64,000 bases of DNA from Tiliqua scincoides (lineage: Eukaryota; Chordata; Lepidosauria; Squamata; Scincidae). Positions 52,965 through 62,944 of this stretch are shown one piece after another; positions within the stretch are counted from its first letter, which is position 1; the number at the start of each line of letters is the position of its first letter. Location of the stretch: positions 224,334,244-224,398,243 of the forward strand of contig NC_089824.1 of the NCBI RefSeq assembly GCF_035046505.1, written 5' to 3'. Made by a program: the position numbers and the translations under genes. Below the pieces are notes generated by a model, which ran no database searches, had not been told where the DNA came from, and worked only from the letters and a program-made list of their open reading frames with translations.

Positions 52965-55900
52965 GTACGCGGCAAGTCCTTTCTGGTGGAGGCCCTAAGC
53001 TGTCGGCAGTGGGGGGGGGCACTGCAGGTTATGGGAACCTGCTAGACAAGCGAGCGGACAGCAAATGGGGCTTGAGGGAGCAAATATGAGCAACTGGAAA
53101 GGCGTATCTTGCTGTGTAAAGAATGTCTTTCTGTGGAGAGAGGTTTCTTCACATTCACTCTGTCTTTCAGGTTGAGGTGTCTGAGAGCAGCTCCAGCACA
53201 GACGCCTTGCCTAGGGCCTACTTGCCTGACTCCTCCTCCATTGCACAGTCCACCCTGGTCTCTAGCGTGTCCACAGTGAGCCAGTCAGTCCTGAGATCTC
53301 AGTCTCTGCAGGGCCTGGTTCACTCTAGTGTCCTGGCAGAAGGGGCTCCTGCCGTGTCCGACTCTACAGCCTCCACCTCCTCCGACTTGGGTCCCGCTAT
53401 TGACAAGGTCATCGAGTCCACTGTGGGGCCCAAAGTCATTCAGAGTGAGCATTTCCAGCAGGGCCTTGTCGGGGGGGGGGGGAGGGCAGGCTTCCACTTT
53501 CCAGGCTGCCACCCTTGCCCGTGTGAGTGGGCTGTTGTGCTTTGGCCCTGGTGGTGAGCAGGCCCAGACCTTCTCCCAACTGCAGACCTGGAGAAGTGGA
53601 GCATCCCGCAGCTTCATGTCCATCATGCTCCAGCTCCAAGTCTGCAGGGAAGGCTGGGAGTGAGTTTGCAATCATGGTGCTTGGGTGCACGCTGCTCATT
53701 GACTGCCTGCCCAAGGCTAAGTCAGGCTGTCCCGTGCTTCCCTGCTTTGGGCTTGGTCACAGCACTCCCAAGAACTTCAGCGCCCCAACAGCCTGTTGTT
53801 ATCCTCAGAACGTGCGCACATGTGCGTGCTCCTTGGGTGGCGACAGGGTGACTGCAGTTTTGTGACCAAAGTCTGTTAGTCAGCAGTTTTGCCTTTGAGT
53901 GTCTGTTTCTTGGGTGAGGGGATGCTCTTACTGCCTCTCTCCTCACTCAGAATATTTTGGGGACTGCCACTTTCGGCAGACTTTTATACAGGTTTGTACC
54001 ATTGTCTTTCTCAGAGGAGCATTAACTTTCCCTCTTTGTTCTTTTGGCACAGGATGCTTTGCTGTGACAAGCCAGGAGGACGGTGGGGCACAGACCACCC
54101 AGTACTTAGTCCTACAGAGGCCAGATGACGGTAAGAAAAGACTCTCTCCAGTGAGGGGAATAAATCCTTCTGGTTGAGCAGTCTTTCTTTCTTCCTCCTT
54201 GGGTGGGAGCTTGGAGCAACTGTGCCCCCACTGGCGCTGTGGAGCTCTGCTGGCTTCAGGGGACTATTCATGGGCACTTTCACTTTCATGGGGCAGGAGG
54301 TCTGGTCTAGAGGGTAGAGCCTCCATTTGCCTGAAGATTAACATCCACAAGGTCGCCAGTTCGAGGCCACTGGCACCGTGCGACCTTGAAGCAGCTGGCA
54401 AGCTGCAGCTGAGCTGTTCCATCTGCTCGGAGCGTGGGAGGATGGAGGCCAGAATGTTAAACCAGATCGGAGCGTAACAGCTTGAATGTGGTAGTTCTTG
54501 AAAGAGAGAACCTTCTTTCAATTTGTAAAAATCCCTGCGTGGATTTAATAAGCCTGCCTGTGTAAACCGCCTTGAATAAAGTCTTGAATAAAGACCAAGA
54601 AAGGCGGTATATAAATACTGTATATTATATTATATTATTATTATTTCACTTTCTCAAAGGAAGCCCAGCGTGGTTTAAACTAGAACGGGAGTTTTTGAGG
54701 GGGTATTGGGGGTGGGCACTCAATCAGAATTACAGGTGGAACTTGTTTGTTCACAGATTATGCATCTTCAGATCTGGCTCAGCCTGAGCCAGAGGGCTTT
54801 CTGAAGAGTCTGCTGCTGGGGGGCATCCTGAGGGAAACTGGTAGTGACTTATGGCCATTTAAGGCATTCTGAGACCCAGGTGGGCGCGCATTGCCTCTTC
54901 AGACTTCAAAAAGCCTTCTGGAGGGGAAAGGACCACAACTTTGGTCCTCTTTGAAGGGGTTGATGGGGCGAAGATTGCAGATTTGAGTACCTGGAGTCTT
55001 ATGTCAGCGGGGGGGATCCGAGAACAGTCAATAGTCTGAGGCAAAGAGGCAAAGAAGGAAGGTCCATAGCCAGGGAGACAGGCCAGGGACAGACTGCACT
55101 TGCTCCCAGTGTGGAAGGGATTTTCACTCCCGAATCGGCCTTTTCAGCCACACTAGACGCTGTTCCAGAACCACCATTCAGAGCGCGATACCAGAGGCTT
55201 TCGAGACTGAAGGTTGCCAACACATAGGAGTTCTATGTCGGGGGGGGGGGATCTGAGAACGGAGTACCCAAAGGTACCGAGGCCCCACCTGGCTCATGTT
55301 ACCAGGATGGTAGTGCTTTCTTTTTTCAGGAAGGGGCCTGTAGGGGAGGGGTTCAGTCCCTGGCAGCATCTCCAGGTCGAGCTGAGGATGTCTCTGAAGG
55401 GCCTTTTGGCTGCAGTCAGAACAGGGAATTCTGAACTGGGGAAGTTTGAGTGGCCTGACCCTGTACAAGGCAGCCTTTTTTGGTCTTTTACCCTTAGGTG
55501 CTACAGGGGTGTCCCATGTTGCCAGCTCTGCTTTGAGTAGCAGCTTGACTGGGGACACCTTGGCAGAGGGTCCCACCTCCACTTGCGTAGAGCATACTGG
55601 TCCTTCAGTACCACCGGAGCAACTTGCCCAACTGGGCCCGTCTGGGGAGCCTGACCTGGAGAACCTGGAGGAGCTGATGGAGGTGGTGGTTGTGCAGCAG
55701 TTCAAGTGCAAAATGTGCCACTACAAGAGCGCCTCCAAACAGACTCTTCTCAGCCACATGCGGGAGCGACACTTCCAGCAAGGTGTGTGCATTTGTGGCC
55801 TTTGCTGGGAGGGGGTGCAGAAGAGGGTTTGCATACTTGACATAGGCTGCTGGCGTGCGAGGAGGGGAGCTGCCATAGCCAATGTGCAGTTGGTCTGTGG

Positions 55901-58900
55901 AACTCCTTGCCACGGTGTGGAATGGCATCCGACCTAGGTACTTTTAAAAGGGGATTGTCCAAATTTCTGGAGGAAAAATCTATCACTGGTTACAAACCAT
56001 GATGTGATGTGCAACCTCCTGATTTTAGAAATGGGCTGTGTCAGAATGCCAGATGCAGGGGAGGGCACCAGGATGCAGGTCTCTTGTCTGGTGTGCTCCC
56101 GGAGGCATTTGGTGGGCCACTGTGAGATACAAGAACATAAGAAGAGCCCTGCTGGATCAGGGCAAAAGCCCATCTAGTCCAACTTCCTGGATCTAATAGT
56201 GGCCCACCAAATGCTTCAGGGAATGCACTAGACAACAGACACAGCCTGTGTCCTGGTGCCCTCCCCTGTATCTGGCAATCAGGCAGCATACCTCTATCTT
56301 GCACATACCTACCACGACTTGTAACCCATGATGAATTTCCTCTAGAAATTTGTCCAATTCCCTCTTAAAGGCGTATAAGCAAGATGCTGTTGTTACTTTC
56401 TGTGGCAAGGAGTTCCACAGACAAATTACATGCTGGGTAAAGAAATACAGTATTATCTGCCGTAACTCACCAAAATCTCAGCTTTAGTGGATGTCCCCTG
56501 GAAGCTGGACTAGATGGGCCTATGGCCTGATCCAGTGGGGGTGTCCTTATGTTCTTATTAGCCAGGGCTGCTTGCTGTTTCAGAGCTCAGTGAGTGAGTA
56601 ATTGGGATGGGGGGGGGTTCCAGTTCTCATGCAAGTGCCTTCTGCTACTTTAGGGTGGAGAAAGAAAGAGCTCTGGGAAGGTTTGTTCATGCCCGCCTGG
56701 TTTCCCAGGTCTTATGAGGCAGCTCAAGTGTCATCTCCTCTGGGGTGGGGTGGGGGAATTGGGATTCTTGGGATGTAGAATGCTGTGCTGTTTTGGAGTT
56801 CTGTGCTTGTGCAGGACTGCCACAAACACAGAGCACAGGAGGGGATTTTGCCTCGCGTGGTGTTGCATATTGTCATCAAGGTGCTCTTGAGCCTTTGTCT
56901 GTTATGTGAAGCTTTGTGGATTCCTCTTCTCCAGCATCAGCCACTGGCCTCAAAAGAGGGCGTCCGTGCAAGGAGGTTTCTGTGCCAAAGGCCCCAGAGG
57001 AGGGTCAGCCAGAAGGGGAGGATGAGGACGATGATGATATTGTGGATGCCGGAGCAATCGATGACCCAGAAGGTATTTCGTGCATTTTGCATCTGTGTGA
57101 AATCTCTGGGAGGAGCTGGCCAGAAGCTGAGGGTGCAGTTCTGTCTTGCTCTGTCTGGTGCTGGGGGAGCAACGGTGACCTTGATCTGGTCCTGAAGGGG
57201 GCAGCACTCTCCTGGAATGATCAGGTTGCCCCTGGGTGTGCTTTACAGACCTTGGGCTGTTGCTCCGGCTGCACTCTTTTGACACACAACCCAGTTGCAT
57301 TGGGGCCCGACTAATGTAGTGTTCTACATGTGAGACTGATAGTAAAGTGGTTGGAAGTGTGGGTGATTCAGAATGTGGTGTGATTAATCTGCGGTGCTCC
57401 TTGCTACCAGATGTGGTGATGGCGCCTGCCTGAGATGCCATTAAAAGATGAATGGAAGAAAAGTCCATCATGGATTAAAAGTCATGCTGACTGTATGCAG
57501 TCTCTAGGGTGTAAAAATAGCCTCTTTCTAAACGCTGGATGTAAGTGAGTGGTGACCTGACTGTTGGTGGGTTATGAAAGTGACGGTTTGGTAGCTGATA
57601 AGGAAAATCTTTTGAGCCCTACCGATAGAGGTGTTTGGAAATTGTGTAATTTGTTTTACTCAGAAGTAAACCCATTGTGTTCAATAAGGCTTAAACTGTA
57701 ATCTTCTTACTGAAAACAAATGAGACCCAGCTTTGCATTTCTTTTCTGCTAAATACGGGGGGAGGGCTGTTAAAGTGCTACCTGGAAGCAGCTGGGAACT
57801 AGATGCTAAGATGCTGAAAGGAATCCAGACATAACTGAGGTTCTCTTGATCTGGAAATCCATGATGCAGGTGTCAGACTATCGACTTGGTCTGAACAGAG
57901 TGCTACTCTTTCTGCAGTAGCAAGTACACAATTTGGGTTCTTAGCGGCTCTTGGATCTCCAGGGGGCGGCTTTTGCCCAGCTTTGGCTGGTGCACCAACT
58001 GCAGCGATACGTAAGTCAGACCTGACCACAGTAGTCCATGCCTTGGTGAGATCTCATTTAGATTAACATAGTGCACTCTATGTGATACTGCCCTTGAAGG
58101 CTGACTAGAAAGGTCAGTCTATTATACTGTATACCTGGGTTTTCAGAAGTCATTGTACATCTGGACTTTCAGAAGGTGTTTGACACAGTCCCTCACCCAA
58201 GGCTACTGAAAAAGCTCCACAGTCAGGGAATTAGAGGACAGGTCCTCTCATGGATTGGGAACTGGCTGAAGAGCAGGAATCAGAGAGTGGGTATCAATTG
58301 ACATTTTTCACAATGGAGAGAGGTGGAAACCAGCGTGCCCCAAGGATCTGTCCTGGGACTGGTGCTTTTCAACCTCTTCATAAATGACCTGGAGACAGGC
58401 TTGAGCAGTGCGGTGGCTGAGTTTGCAGACAACATCAAACTTTTCCGAGTGGTGAAGACCACAAGCGATTGTGAGGAGCTCCAGAAGGATCTCTCCAAAT
58501 GAATGGGCAGCAAAATGACAGTTGCGTTTCAATGTTAGTAAGCGTAAAGTCATGCACATTAGGGGCAAAAAATCAAAACTTCACATATAGGTTAAGAGGT
58601 TTTGAGCTGTAAGTGACAGATCAAGAGAGAGATCTTGGGGTGGTGTTGGACAGGTCAATGAAAGTGTGCAGTGGCAGTGAAGAAGGCCAATTCTATGCTT
58701 GGGATTGTTAGAAAAGTTATTGAAAACAAAACGGCTAATATAATGCCATTGTACAAATCGATGGTGAGGCCACACCTGGAGTATTGCATCCAGTTCTGGT
58801 TGCTGCATCTCAAAAAGGATATAGTGGAAATGGAAAAGTTGCAAAAGAGAGTGACTAAGATGATTACTGGACTGGGGCACCTTCCTTACGAGGAAAGGTT

Positions 58901-60539
58901 ACAGTATCTGGGGCTCTTCAGCCTAGAAAAGAGGTGCCTGAGGGGAGACATGAGTGAGACATATAAAATTATGCATGGGAAGGATAAAGTGGATAGAGAG
59001 ACGCTCTTTACATTCTCACATAACACCAGGACCAGGAGACATCCACTAAAATTGAGTGTTGGGAGAGTTAGAACAGACAAAAGAAAATATTTCTTTACCC
59101 AGCACGTGGTTGGTCTGTGGAACTCCTTGCTACTGTATGTGGTTATGGCATCTGGCCTAGATGCCTTTAAAAGGGGATTGGACCAATTTCTGTAAGAAAA
59201 ATCCATTACGGGTTACAAGCCATGGTGTGTATGTGCAACCTCCTGATTTTAGAAATGGGCTATGTCAGAATGCCAGATGCAAGGGAGGGCACCGGGATGC
59301 AGGTCTCTTGTTACTTGGTGGGCTGCTGTGAGCTTGGTGGGCTGCTTGTTACTATCTGGTGTGCTCCCTGGGGCATTTGGTGGGCCGCTGTGAGATACAG
59401 GAAGCTGGACTAGATGGGCCTGTGGCCTGATTCAATGGGCCTGTTCTTATGTTCTTATGAGATACAGGAAACTGGACTAGATGGGCCTGTGGCCTGATCT
59501 AGTGGGGCTGTTCTTATGTATACGTTGTTATGATGCTGAATGTGGTGGCTCGTGTGGCTATCAGGGCTTGGCAGTTGATTCTGTTGGACTGTGGCTTCAG
59601 TGAGGGCTGTGCTGCCAGCTGGCTGCTGGTTCCTGAGTCCCTTCTGGGCCCAGTTCAAAGGGCTGACTTTGCAGCCCTGATGGCTTGGGGCAGGAGTCAC
59701 TGAGAGGTTTCCTTCCCCCATATGTTCTGGCCTGCTCCCTCTGGTCATCTGAGGGACCCTCTGAGAAAACCCCAGTCCCACAGTAAAAGACGGACTGGTG
59801 GCAAGTAGGAGGGGCTTCTTGGTTTTGGCACTGCAGTGCTAGAGCCTCCTCCCTTAAGAGCTGCAAACTGCCCTGTCCCTTGGAGTCTTCTGGTGGGGGC
59901 TGAAACACCTTTATTGGGGTTGGTGATGGGTAAGGATTTTTGCTTGACGTTGCCTTGTTTTGTATTGTTCCATGTCTGCTTTTATACCACTTTGTCTTAT
60001 TGTTGTTAACAATTATTACCATTTGTTAATTCTTTTATTTTTTTTGTGCTGCGACTTGTGTGTTGCTGATTTGTGTTGCTGGTTTCCACTTGTTGCTGTG
60101 TTGTCCTACGTTGATGGCTTTTGGTATTATGTTAAGGTTCTGGATTTTACGCAAGCCAGCTTGGGCACCTGTGATACTGAGGGAAATACGTAAACCTTTT
60201 GTTGTAGATTGGAAGTGTTAACTGTTTTATATTTATGTCGCAAGAAGTCACTTTGGGGTTTGAAAGGCAGGATTAAAACAAAAAAATCTCCAAATCCTTG
60301 GCGGTGTCCCCAGCCAGCAACTCTTGGCTTGGTTCATCTCCTGTTCCCTTTTCGCCATTGACTTGTCTCCCCTTTCCCCACTGCAGATGATAGTGACTAC
60401 AACCCAGCGGAGGATGAGCCCCGAGGACGTCTGCCCAAGCTCAGCCTCCTCCTCCCCACCTCCAGTGCAGAGCGGCTGCGCCGGCGTCCAGGAAGACCCC
60501 GCAAACTCCCACGCCTGGAAGTTGAGCCTCATCCAGAGG
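52758..60539 (+). CDS. ZNF335: ZNF335 (NIF-1), 5' part of gene, six coding exons
   Basis: This is the N-terminal part of a nuclear C2H2 zinc-finger protein, known in mammals as a component of a histone H3K4 methyltransferase complex needed for neural progenitors. Coding exons are 52758-52964, 53171-53444, 54053-54130, 55498-55782, 56935-57072 and 60387-60539, 1135 bases with consistent phases. The product begins [14 protein letters not shown] (human [13 protein letters not shown]) in a good Kozak context (GCCATGG). It keeps [29 protein letters not shown], the first C2H2 finger (Cys257, Cys260, His273, His278), [27 protein letters not shown] and the AT-hook-like [12 protein letters not shown]. 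In human ZNF335 the further fingers follow; no such exon was found between 60540 and 64000, so the gene continues past the right edge. Introns hold CR1, L2, LINE, SINE and LTR insertions. It is divergent from MMP9, as in mammals. Confidence 0.95.
53171..53444 (+). CDS. ZNF335: ZNF335 coding exon 2
   Basis: Acceptor TGTCTTTCAG precedes [14 protein letters not shown]. The exon encodes YLPDSSS, a VHSS segment and [18 protein letters not shown], all matching human ZNF335, and ends at GTGAGC with one base over. Confidence 0.93.
54053..54130 (+). CDS. ZNF335: ZNF335 coding exon 3
   Basis: The 78 bases encode [20 protein letters not shown] and QRPDD, matching human [20 protein letters not shown]. 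Acceptor TTGGCACAG, donor GTAAGA. Confidence 0.92.
54288..54643 (+). mobile_element. tRNA-headed SINE in ZNF335 intron
   Basis: An A-box-like GGTCTAGAGGGTAGAGCC and a B-box-like CGCCAGTTCGAGGCC lie in the head. The tail has CCGCCTTGAATAAAG and AAAGGCGGTATATAAATAC, resembling L2 ends, then an ATT-rich end. An exact 10-bp duplication TTTCACTTTC flanks it (54278-54287, 54644-54653). Confidence 0.88.
55027..55226 (+). mobile_element. Finger-bearing LINE 3' end in ZNF335 intron
   Basis: It covers the last about 190 bases, including the finger codons and the terminal hairpin region. The flanks (about 54991-55026 and 55227-55260) look like a long, diverged target duplication around a G-run. Confidence 0.85.
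55498..55782 (+). CDS. ZNF335: ZNF335 coding exon 4 (first C2H2 finger)
   Basis: It encodes a variable linker with EGPTST, then [17 protein letters not shown] and HMRERHF. This is the N-terminal isolated C2H2 finger with C-x2-C and H-x4-H spacing. Acceptor ACCCTTAG, donor GTGTGT. Confidence 0.94.
55885..56558 (+). mobile_element. CR1 3' end interrupted by an inverted CR1
   Basis: The plus-strand CR1 3' end runs 55885-56131 and resumes at 56501-56558 (GAAGCTGGACTAGATGGGCC). Between them, 56132-56500, lies a minus-strand CR1 3' end of a more diverged type. Confidence 0.88.
56132..56500 (-). mobile_element. CR1 3' end nested in CR1
   Basis: It starts AGAACATAAGAAGAGCCCTG (tail) and ends in the HPLKLS-equivalent codons. 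Orientation is opposite to its host. Confidence 0.85.
56935..57072 (+). CDS. ZNF335: ZNF335 coding exon 5 (acidic region)
   Basis: It encodes a basic stretch (LKRGRPCKE) then [18 protein letters not shown], nearly identical to the human acidic region. Acceptor CTTCTCCAG; donor GTATTT is weak in its last positions. Confidence 0.92.
57370..57560 (+). mobile_element. Degraded CR1 3' end
   Basis: GGTGCTCCTTGCTACCAGAT, GCCATTAAAAG and GAAAAGTCCATCATGG follow the CR1 order with many changes. Confidence 0.55.
57930..58080 (+). mobile_element. L2 LINE fragment
   Basis: GGCTGGTGCACCAACTGCAG, GATACGTAAGTCAGACCTGA and CACAGTAGTCCATGCCTTGG match the L2 RT segment also seen at 33.0-33.1 kb. Confidence 0.6.
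58150..59518 (+). mobile_element. CR1 LINE, RT and 3' end with duplicated tail
   Basis: It encodes RT pieces and an open C-terminal frame ([51 protein letters not shown]). The final tail segment GAGATACAGGAAGCTGGACT to TTCTTATG is present twice in tandem (59391-59458, 59459-59518). Confidence 0.9.
59550..60290 (+). mobile_element. Probable L2 3' end
   Basis: Residual coding ([20 protein letters not shown]) and a T-rich non-coding end (TTGTTAACAATTATTACC, then GAAAGGCAGGATTAAAAC) resemble L2 3' ends. Confidence 0.5.
60387..60539 (+). CDS. ZNF335: ZNF335 coding exon 6 (AT-hook-like)
   Basis: It encodes [18 protein letters not shown] and [14 protein letters not shown]. The GRPRK core is an AT-hook-type DNA minor-groove motif conserved with human. 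Acceptor CCACTGCAG, donor GTAAGG. It is the last coding exon visible. Confidence 0.93.
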
Positions 60540-61065
60540 GTAAGGACCTGTCACAGCATTCTGTGCCGACTCACTCAGTTGTCCTGCAGGGGAAACTGGA
60601 AATCCTGCCAGGCCCAGTCATGGGTTCACTTGAAAGACTGCAAGTGGGCTAAACCTGGCCCAGGCATGGATCTGTCACTGTCAGGCCTCAAGCCCAGGGC
60701 AGGGGAAAGGCCTGCAGGTTTCCCAGCTACTGAGAGGAACAAGAGCACTTGAGCTTTGGAACGCCCCTTCTCCCGAGTACTAGCAAAAAGTTTCAGCAGA
60801 GAAACCGTGTTCAACACCAGATCAGGCTGAACCAGTAATTGCCCACCAAGTCATGCGCTGCTGTGAAGATTTAGAATTTATTAGTTATATGACATGACTT
60901 CGTTAAGAGTCTTGTGCTGCTAACACAGGAATTAAATATTTAACTAGAACATAATTCAGAAAGCTGTCTGACCTGAGAACTACCCCCTTCCTGTAGGAGT
61001 TCCATTGTGGGCTTGGCATTTTTCTTTTTCAGTTGGCATTTTTGTAGAGATTAGCTGTTTCCCAC
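60540..61065. other. ZNF335 intron DNA, nothing recognised
   Basis: The intron after coding exon 6. No next zinc-finger exon is present here. Confidence 0.5.
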
Positions 61066-61989
61066 TGTCGTATAGTTCAGGGGTTTGGGGGTGCTCAGGA
61101 TTCTTGGTTCTCGAACCCTAGAGCCCTCAAAGCTCCCCCGTCCAGTAGTACTGCCACCACCCTGTATGTGCCAGTGTCTCCGTTCAGGGACACTGAGACC
61201 CTCTAGGCTTAATTCTATCCCTTGCAGACACTGAGCACTTTCTTTAACTAAAGCTTCAGTCCTCGAGTTACTAGTCCTCAATGAGGGTTTGGTAGCTTGC
61301 TGAACGGCTAGGCAGGATTCTGAATCTTTGTCCCCAACAGACAATGAAACAACTTAGTAAAAGGATTTTTACTTTATTAAGTACATCGGGTTACATAAAG
61401 TTACAAAAGGCAGCAAATGCTAGAGGCATAAAACTTCTAGGAAACATATCAGCATTAAAATAACAAAGTTAGCTGGCTATCTCTATTATTCCCTAATTCT
61501 TACCTGGGTCAGCTTTCTTTTGTAGATCTTTGAGCTCCAGGTTACGTCTGAGGCCACATGGCCCTGGTGGACCAGGCTCTCAACCTGCAGGATGTTGCAC
61601 CTACAACCTTTTCCACCAAAAAAGACCCCACCACACCCCTTGGGCTTTGTTCTTATACTTCTCATGCTAACAGGATGGAGGCGACTCTGTATTTATTTAA
61701 ACTGTCCTATCAGAAACTCTTGGGGACAGAATCTTCCTGAAGTGGGGCTGGATGCTAGCCCTCTCAGCTCTCCCCTCCCCACTGGAGGTCCACAGCTGCA
61801 TTCCATCCTTGAGGGATGCCTTTCTGTCTGCATAGGTGCTACATTATCACCTCCCATTGAGTTGTTAATTCCGTTGACTGTTGCTACTCACATCCTTGCA
61901 GCTAGGAACTCAAGCCACTTCTCTGTTACTGGTTTAGTTTGGTTCAGGCTCTACATGCTATTAGGCCGAAACTGTACATATTCATGACA
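61066..61989 (-). mobile_element. Possible solo LTR, retrovirus-like fossil, family unassigned
   Basis: A 924-bp block begins TGTCATGAATATG on the minus strand and ends with GACA, giving TGTC/GACA ends. It has a TATA-like GTATAAGAA near 61655 and an AATAAA near 61378, in LTR order. Similar 5-bp flanks (CCCAC, CCTAC) suggest a target duplication. No internal genes are present, so it is only a relic of a recombined element. Age is moderate to old. Confidence 0.45.
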
Positions 61990-62659
61990 CCTACCACTTA
62001 GGTTCACCTGTGCTGTTGTCTTTATGGTCTTCTCGTCAATCCTGCTGCCCTGTTATCCTTTTATTTCCACTCTGGACTGCTTTAATGGTGGGTCTTCTTC
62101 TGTGGTTCTTGGTTGTCTGATGGTTCTTACTGTTGCACAGCCTCCGACATGGCATAAAGGTTCTCCCACTCCTGGTACTCTAAATGGTGGTGTATTGGGG
62201 GGTCTGCAGGGGGGCTGCCTACTGCAGCACTTGTTTCCTCTGGGACCAGCCAAGAGCAGGGCTCAAATCGCAGGTGCCTGTCTTTTGGGAGCTCTGAAAA
62301 CCTCTTCCGGAAGAGGAAGGCAGGCCAGTCTGGGCCGCGCTTGGACCCTACTGAGTCACAAGTGGCGCAGACTTGGGCTGATGGGCCAGCACTGTGACAC
62401 TTGCAGCTTGATGGCGGAGAGGCCTTGTGCGGAGCACCAGTGGAAGTCCCTTTTAGCACATTGGGGCACAGTGTGAACTGGACCCAGAGTTTCATCAGTT
62501 GAAAATGCGCATAGTTTGGTGTTTGGCTAGGCAGTCTTGTTTTTCCAGGTCTGATGAGAAATACATTTCGCAGTAAGGGCTATTCTGTACTGTGCGGTTG
62601 ACTGAACTGTCTGGGCCCTGCAAGGTGTAAAGCTCCTGCTTCCAATTCTGCCATGCTAG

Positions 62660-62895
62660 AACTAGGGGCATCTAATGTTCTGATTGGTGGGAAATCTGTG
62701 ACAGATAGGAAGAAGGAGTTCTTCATGCAGCAGGTTACAAGGTTGTGGAATGCACTGCCACAAGAGGTGGGGCAGTGGCCACTAGCGTGGTTGACTTTCT
62801 GAGGGAATTCGACAAGAGACCTGAAGGAGGGCAGCTCTGCTGTTGACTACTAGTCACCGTAGCTGTGTGCCACCTTTGGGCTTGAGTGGTGGTCA
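62660..62895 (+). mobile_element. Old CR1/L3-like 3' end
   Basis: AACTAGGGGCATCTAATG, GAAGGAGTTCTTCATGCAGC and TTGTGGAATGCACTGCCACA follow the order of the older CR1/L3 C terminus and tail. Confidence 0.65.
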
Positions 62896-62944
62896 GTTTC
62901 ATGGAGCAATAGCAGCAGTGGGGGGGGGCTGCCTTTCTCTTTCA

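Noticed and set aside
54288-54643. A tRNA gene
   Set aside because: The A- and B-box-like words are embedded in a 356-bp SINE with a target duplication, and no cloverleaf is evident.
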